Shown one piece after another: positions 60,210-64,000 of a stretch of 64,000 nucleotides of DNA; within the stretch, counting starts at the first letter, position 1, and each line of letters starts with the position of its first letter. Origin of the DNA: Streptomyces sp. JH14 (lineage in GTDB: Bacteria > Actinomycetota > Actinomycetes > Streptomycetales > Streptomycetaceae); the NCBI RefSeq assembly GCF_029428675.1, contig NZ_JAJNEL010000001.1, positions 4,030,001 through 4,094,000 of the forward strand, read 5' to 3'. The position numbers and the translations under genes are program-made. Under the pieces are notes generated by a model, which worked only from the letters and a program-made list of their open reading frames with translations, did no database searches and was not told the DNA's origin.

Positions 60210-60908
60210 TCAGACCAGGAGTGCGCGACCCCCGGCGTAGGGGCCTCCCACGCCCCACGCCTGGTGCATCGCGTCGGCGAACGTCGCGGCCAGTTTCTGT
60301 TCGCCCGTGGGGCCCGGGTGCGTACCGTCGTACGTGTCCGCGTGGATGTCGTACGCGGCGGGGCGCGACGCCAGCAGGATCGGGGACGTCGGCTCGTCGA
60401 GATCGGCGACGGCCTTCGCGAGCAGCTCGTTGAAACGGTCGCACTCGGCGGCGAACGGGGCGTCGGACTCGGCCCGGACGTTCGGTATCACCGGCAGGAG
60501 CACGGCCCGGACATGCGGGTTGGCGGTGCGGGCGGCCGTGAGGAACGCGCGGACGTTCTCGGCCGTCTGCCCGCTGTCGGTGTAGAAGCCGAGGTCTATC
60601 AGGCCGAGCGAGACGAGCAGCACGTCGGCACGGGCCGCAGCGACCGTGTCCGCGATCACGGGGGCCATGTGCAGCCACCCCTCGCCCCAGCCCGCCAGAT
60701 GGCGGCGGGCCTCCGCGGGGAACTCCGGATCGCCGTACGCGTACGAGACCGGGGTGTTCGTCACGGTGTCGTACAGCTCGGTGCGCGGGCCGACGATCTC
60801 GTACGGGCCGTCGAAGGCCGCCTCGAGGTGCTGCCACATCCGATAGCGCCAGGTGAAGTCGCCGGCGCGCCCGATGGTCATGGAATCGCCGACGAACATG
60901 AAACGCAT
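60210..60908 (-). CDS. SGNH/GDSL-family hydrolase
   Basis: A 232-residue hydrolase. Block I is MRFMFVGDSMTIGRAGD with the catalytic Ser; block II Gly lies in LLVSLGLIDLGFYTDSG; block V is DGTHPGPTGEQKLAATF with catalytic Asp and His. It has no signal peptide from this start. Substrates may be acyl or acetyl esters on sugars. ATG 60908 lacks a strong ribosome binding site; ATG 60929 is an alternative. It is divergent from a secreted propeller protein, 58 bp away. Confidence 0.83.
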   Translation of the reverse strand: MRFMFVGDSMTIGRAGDFTWRYRMWQHLEAAFDGPYEIVGPRTELYDTVTNTPVSYAYGDPEFPAEARRHLAGWGEGWLHMAPVIADTVAAARADVLLVSLGLIDLGFYTDSGQTAENVRAFLTAARTANPHVRAVLLPVIPNVRAESDAPFAAECDRFNELLAKAVADLDEPTSPILLASRPAAYDIHADTYDGTHPGPTGEQKLAATFADAMHQAWGVGGPYAGGRALLV

Positions 60909-60966
60909 GCGGTCATCATGGCGGATCATCACGGCGGGCTGCGACGTGACGATGGACACTTGGCCC

Positions 60967-61971
60967 ATGCGTTCGTATCTGACTGTCTCCGGCGCCGCCG
61001 CGCTGCTCGTCCTCGCCGGGGTGACCGCGACCCCGGCCACGGCCGACGACGGAGCTGCCGACCGCAGCTTCACGATCGAGGACCCCCGCATCACCGAGTC
61101 CAGCGGCCTCGCCGCCAGCCGCGCCCACCCGGGCGTCTACTGGACGCACAACGACAGCGAGGACGGCCCGTACGTCTACGCCGTCGACTCCCGGACCGGG
61201 AAGACCGTCGCGACGATCACCATGCGCGGGGTCGGCGCACCGCGCGACGTGGAGGCCATCTCGCTCGGGCCCGACGGCAACCTGTATGTCGGCGACATCG
61301 GCGACAACCTGAACGGCAGCTGGGACCACGTCTGGATCTACCGGTTCCCCGAACCGAAGGTGCTGAAGGACGCGACGGTCCGCGCGACCCAGTTCGACGT
61401 GAAGTACGCCGACGGCGCGCGCAACGCCGAGGCGCTGATGGTCCACCCGAAGACCGGCCGGGTCTACATCGCCTCGAAGAACGAGAACGGCGGCGGGCTG
61501 TACGAAGGGCCCGCGCAGCTCACCACCGGCGGGACCAATGTGTTCCGGCGGGTCGGGGAGGTGCCGTGGGTGACGGACGGGGCGTTCTCGCCCGACGGCA
61601 GGGAACTGGTGCTGCGGTCCTACTTCAGCGCCCGTGGCTACGCGTTCGAGAACGGGCGGCTCGGCGCCGACCACCGGGTCGACGCGCCGTTGCAGGGACA
61701 GGCTGAATCGGTGACGTACACCGCGGACGGCTCGGCGCTGATGTTCGGCTCGGAGGGCGCACGGAGCGACGTGGTGCGCGTGGACATCGGGGGCGGGAGC
61801 GGCGGCGGTGACGCCAAGGCACCGTCGAAGGACGGCGGCGGCGCGTCGTCGCCCGCGGGCGACGGGGGCGGGGGCGGCACCCCGGTGAAGGGCAGCACGC
61901 TGGTCGGGGCGATCGTGCTCGCCGCCGTGGGTGTACTCGTCCTCGCGAACCGGCGTCGCAACCGTGGCTGA
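60967..61971 (+). CDS. Secreted, C-terminally anchored beta-propeller-like protein
   Basis: A 334-residue exported protein. Residues 1-27 are a signal peptide ending ATPATADD. The mature part has WD40/NHL-like strands: ESSGLAASRAHPGVYWTHNDS, DVEAISLGPDGNLYVGDIGDN, NAEALMVHPKTGRVYIASK, and TDGAFSPDGRELVLRSY. A Gly/Ser/Asp-rich linker leads to a final helix LVGAIVLAAVGVLVLA and basic tail RRRNRG, which anchors it in the membrane, facing out. No sortase LPxTG is seen. The function may be esterase-like or binding. Confidence 0.78.
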   Translation: MRSYLTVSGAAALLVLAGVTATPATADDGAADRSFTIEDPRITESSGLAASRAHPGVYWTHNDSEDGPYVYAVDSRTGKTVATITMRGVGAPRDVEAISLGPDGNLYVGDIGDNLNGSWDHVWIYRFPEPKVLKDATVRATQFDVKYADGARNAEALMVHPKTGRVYIASKNENGGGLYEGPAQLTTGGTNVFRRVGEVPWVTDGAFSPDGRELVLRSYFSARGYAFENGRLGADHRVDAPLQGQAESVTYTADGSALMFGSEGARSDVVRVDIGGGSGGGDAKAPSKDGGGASSPAGDGGGGGTPVKGSTLVGAIVLAAVGVLVLANRRRNRG

Positions 61972-62023
61972 GCTGCCGCGCCCGGCAGGCGGCCCGGCGG
62001 TCCGCAGGCAGGGGCGGGCGGCC

Positions 62024-62548
62024 ATGACGAACCACGGGCCGGAGGCGTTCTCCACCGAGCGGCTCGACGCACTGCCGCTGCGCGCCGTGCACGCCGACGA
62101 GATGGCCGCGGTCCTCGCCGATCCGGCCCTGCACAGGTTCACGGGCGGCGCCCCGGAGACCCCGGACGCCCTCAGGGCCCGCTACACCCGCTGGGAGTCC
62201 GGCTCTCCCGACCCTGCGGAACGCTGGTGGAACTGGGTGCTCCGGGTACGCGCCGACGGCCGCCTGGCGGGCTGGGTCCAGGCCACGGTGGCAGGCCCGC
62301 AGGCCGAGGTCGCCTGGGTCGTCGGTACCGAGTGGCAGGGCATGGGCCACGCCAAGGAGGCGGCGGCGGGGCTGGTGGCACACCTGCTGGCCGGGGGCAC
62401 GGTCCGTACGGTCGTCGCGCACATCCACCCCGGCCACGCCGCATCCGCCGCGGTGGCCGCGGCGGCGGGACTCGTCCCCACCGACACATGGGAGGACGGG
62501 GAGCGGCGGTGGCACCGCACGGACGCCGCTTCCGGTGCCGGGCGGTGA
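62024..62548 (+). CDS. GNAT-family N-acetyltransferase
   Basis: A 174-residue acetyltransferase of the RimJ-like branch: LPLRAVHADEMAAVLADPAL, then a WNWVLRVRADGRLAGWVQATV strand pair, and EVAWVVGTEWQGMGHAKEAAAGLVAHL, which is the acetyl-CoA binding loop (Q/RxxGxG/A type). The substrate amine is unknown. ATG 62024 is chosen; a longer start at GTG 61964 would overlap the preceding gene's stop. It follows the propeller gene by 52 bp. Confidence 0.8.
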   Translation: MTNHGPEAFSTERLDALPLRAVHADEMAAVLADPALHRFTGGAPETPDALRARYTRWESGSPDPAERWWNWVLRVRADGRLAGWVQATVAGPQAEVAWVVGTEWQGMGHAKEAAAGLVAHLLAGGTVRTVVAHIHPGHAASAAVAAAAGLVPTDTWEDGERRWHRTDAASGAGR

Positions 62549-62618
62549 CGACGTGCACGGACGGGCCCGTTGTCAGTGGTGGTTGCGAGGATGGCCGGAC
62601 CGCAGAGGGAGGGGCACC

Positions 62619-63029
62619 ATGGGCACCTGGGACATCGGTCATTTCGACAATGACACCGCAGCGGACTTCTCGGGGGATCTCGACGACGCCCCGCAGAACG
62701 AGCGGGCCGAGCTGATCCGGGACGCGCTGACGGCCGTCGTCGGGACCACGGCGTACCTGGACTCCGACGACGGCGTCGTGGCCGTGGCGGCGGCCGCTCT
62801 GGTGGCCGCGCAGTGCCCGGGCGGGGAGCCCGTGACGACCGTGTACGGACCGGACGAGCAGCTCCCCGAACTGCCCGTGGAGCTGCGGGGCCTCGCGGTC
62901 CGGGCCCTCGACCGGGTGGCGGCCGAGCCGTCCGAGCTGGTGGAGCTGTGGAGCGAGAGCGGGCACGGGGCGCCGTGGGCGGAGGGGATCGGCCGGCTCC
63001 GGGCGGTCCTGGCGGAGGCGGCGGGGTGA
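62619..63029 (+). CDS. DUF4259 domain-containing protein
   Basis: A 136-residue acidic protein starting MGTWDIGHFDNDTAADFSGD, the DUF4259 opening, with a helical C-terminus (LRGLAVRALDRVAAEPSELVELW and GIGRLRAVLAE). Function unknown; many occur near toxin-immunity or housekeeping genes. GGGAGGGG precedes the ATG at the right distance. It ends at a perfect 42-bp palindrome shared with serC. Confidence 0.8.
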   Translation: MGTWDIGHFDNDTAADFSGDLDDAPQNERAELIRDALTAVVGTTAYLDSDDGVVAVAAAALVAAQCPGGEPVTTVYGPDEQLPELPVELRGLAVRALDRVAAEPSELVELWSESGHGAPWAEGIGRLRAVLAEAAG

Positions 63030-63035
63030 GGAACG

Positions 63036-63077
63036 CACGAGGGGCTTCGGTACGGATCCGTACCGAAGCCCCTCGTG
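63036..63077. terminator. Perfect 42-bp palindrome, bidirectional terminator
   Basis: Symmetric, arms beginning CACGAGGGGCTTCGGTACGG, with GATC at the centre. It lies between the DUF4259 stop and the serC stop, so it closes both convergent transcripts. Confidence 0.85.
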
Positions 63078-63093
63078 GACGTACAGCTGCTCG

Positions 63094-64000
63094 TTACAGC
63101 TTCTCGATCACGTAGTCGATGCAGGCCGTCAGGGCCAGCACGTCCGCCGGGTCGATCGCCGGGAACATCGCGACACGCAGCTGGTTGCGGCCGAGCTTGC
63201 GGTACGGCTCGGTGTCGACGATGCCGTTGGCGCGCAGCACCTTGGCGACCGCGGCGGCGTCGATCTCGTCCGCGAAGTCGATCGTGCCGATGACGGCCGA
63301 GCGCTTCTCCGGGTCGGTGACGAAGGGGGCCGCGTACTTCGACTCCTCGGCCCAGCCGTACAGGTTCTGCGCCGACGCGGCGCTGCGGCCGGTCGAGAAG
63401 TCCAGGCCGCCCTGGCTGTTGATCCAGGTCAGCTGCTCGTTCAGGAGGAACAGCGTGGCCAGGGCCGGGGTGTTGTACGTCTGGTTCTTCAGCGAGTTGT
63501 CGATCGCCGTCGGCAGCGAGAAGAACTCCGGGATGTGCCGGCCGGAGGCGTGGATCCGCGCGGCGCGCTCCAGGGCCGCCGGGGAGAAGGCGGCGATCCA
63601 CAGGCCGCCGTCGGCGGCGAAGACCTTCTGCGGGCCGAAGTAGTAGACGTCCGTCTCGGCGACGTCGACCGGCAGACCGCCCGCGCCGGAGGTGGCGTCC
63701 ACCAGGATCAGCGAGCCCTCGTCGGCGCCCGCGACGCGCTTGATCGGCATGGCGACACCGGTCGACGTCTCGTTGTGCGTGAACGCGTAGACGTCGACGC
63801 CCGCCTCCGCCTGCGGCTCCGGGTGGCTGCCCGGGTCGGAGGAGATGACGCTCGGGTCGGCGAGCCACGGGGCCAGCTTCGCGGCCTTCGTGAACTTCGA
63901 CGAGAACTCACCGAAGTTGAGGTGCTGGGACTTCGTCTCGATCAGGCCGTGCGTCGCGATGTCCCAGAAGGCGGTCGAGCCGCCGTTGCCCAGGATCACC
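63094..64000 (-). CDS. serC: Phosphoserine aminotransferase, C-terminal part (cut by window edge)
   Basis: About 302 residues of the protein are present; the start lies beyond the right edge. NGGSTAFWDIATHGLI opens the visible part, YYFGPQKVFAADGGLWIAA holds the PLP-binding Lys in FGPQK, and a RNQLRVAMFPAIDPADVLAL segment closes the small domain. It is the actinobacterial SerC type, which converts 3-phosphohydroxypyruvate to phosphoserine in serine synthesis, with PLP, in the cytoplasm. It ends at the palindromic terminator. Confidence 0.9.
   Translation of the reverse strand, partial: VILGNGGSTAFWDIATHGLIETKSQHLNFGEFSSKFTKAAKLAPWLADPSVISSDPGSHPEPQAEAGVDVYAFTHNETSTGVAMPIKRVAGADEGSLILVDATSGAGGLPVDVAETDVYYFGPQKVFAADGGLWIAAFSPAALERAARIHASGRHIPEFFSLPTAIDNSLKNQTYNTPALATLFLLNEQLTWINSQGGLDFSTGRSAASAQNLYGWAEESKYAAPFVTDPEKRSAVIGTIDFADEIDAAAVAKVLRANGIVDTEPYRKLGRNQLRVAMFPAIDPADVLALTACIDYVIEKL

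Noticed and set aside
1..64000. tRNA/rRNA genes, CRISPR arrays, insertion sequences, prophage or a biosynthetic gene cluster
   Set aside because: None was recognised on either strand. Repeats at 24.9-25.6 kb lack regular spacers and there are no cas genes, transposases or integrases.

Overview
This is a gene-dense, very GC-rich stretch of an actinobacterial chromosome, almost certainly Streptomyces. The signs are frequent GTG/TTG starts, 4-bp ATGA/GTGA gene overlaps, the futalosine menaquinone genes, HelD, an XPB-type helicase, WhiJ-like HTH/DUF397 pairs, and a gene order that resembles what I recall of the S. coelicolor SCO43xx core region. I see no tRNA, rRNA, CRISPR array, insertion sequence, prophage or secondary-metabolite cluster. 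Assignments rest on reading sequence and motifs; no database search was run.

Layout. 1-2.0 kb: start of murQ with its RpiR-type regulator, then two small conserved genes. 2.1-5.2 kb: an MFS exporter, an HD-domain protein and a DUF2891 protein. 5.3-10.5 kb: a 5-oxoproline island made of DUF979/DUF969 membrane genes, a GntR/FadR regulator and pxpABC; two promoters here carry the same 15-bp operator-like core inside the -35/-10 spacer. 10.6-16.6 kb: a copper ATPase with CsoR-like sites, cutC behind a DasR-like site, and an amino-sugar group (RpiR regulator, BadF-type kinase, SIS protein). 16.8-24.9 kb: HelD, a small protein, an XPB helicase, its frameshifted partner (one extra base in a run of seven G) and a membrane protein. 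24.9-25.6 kb: a repeat-rich spacer. 25.6-28.5 kb: a siderophore-type ABC transporter without a visible binding protein.

28.7-38.7 kb: HAD hydrolase, small membrane protein, cold-shock protein, mqnD-mqnB, a lipoprotein, an MFS protein, a DUF3027 protein and a large GHKL/sacsin-like ATPase. 38.8-46.6 kb: a CtpE-like P-type ATPase, DUF2530, a purine permease, a ribbon-helix-helix protein, a MarR-MFS unit behind a strong palindrome, ThpR, and a 29-residue membrane peptide. 46.6-54.1 kb: a hydrolase and PadR regulator sharing a 24-bp palindrome, an aldo/keto reductase, a cupin/zinc-ribbon protein, a bleomycin-hydrolase-type peptidase, and a MarR-ABC exporter operon. 54.1-57.9 kb: a tightly packed HTH-DUF397-AAA+-TPR run with a phased GTGCAC operator array. 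58.1-64 kb: a receptor Ser/Thr kinase, an SGNH hydrolase, a secreted propeller protein, an acetyltransferase, DUF4259, and the 3' part of serC.

Most notable for follow-up: the shared promoter architecture of the pxp and DUF969/979 units; the HTH-DUF397-AAA+-TPR locus with its phased operator; the helicase-partner frameshift; the DasR-like site in front of cutC; and the mosaic repeats at 24.9-25.6 kb.
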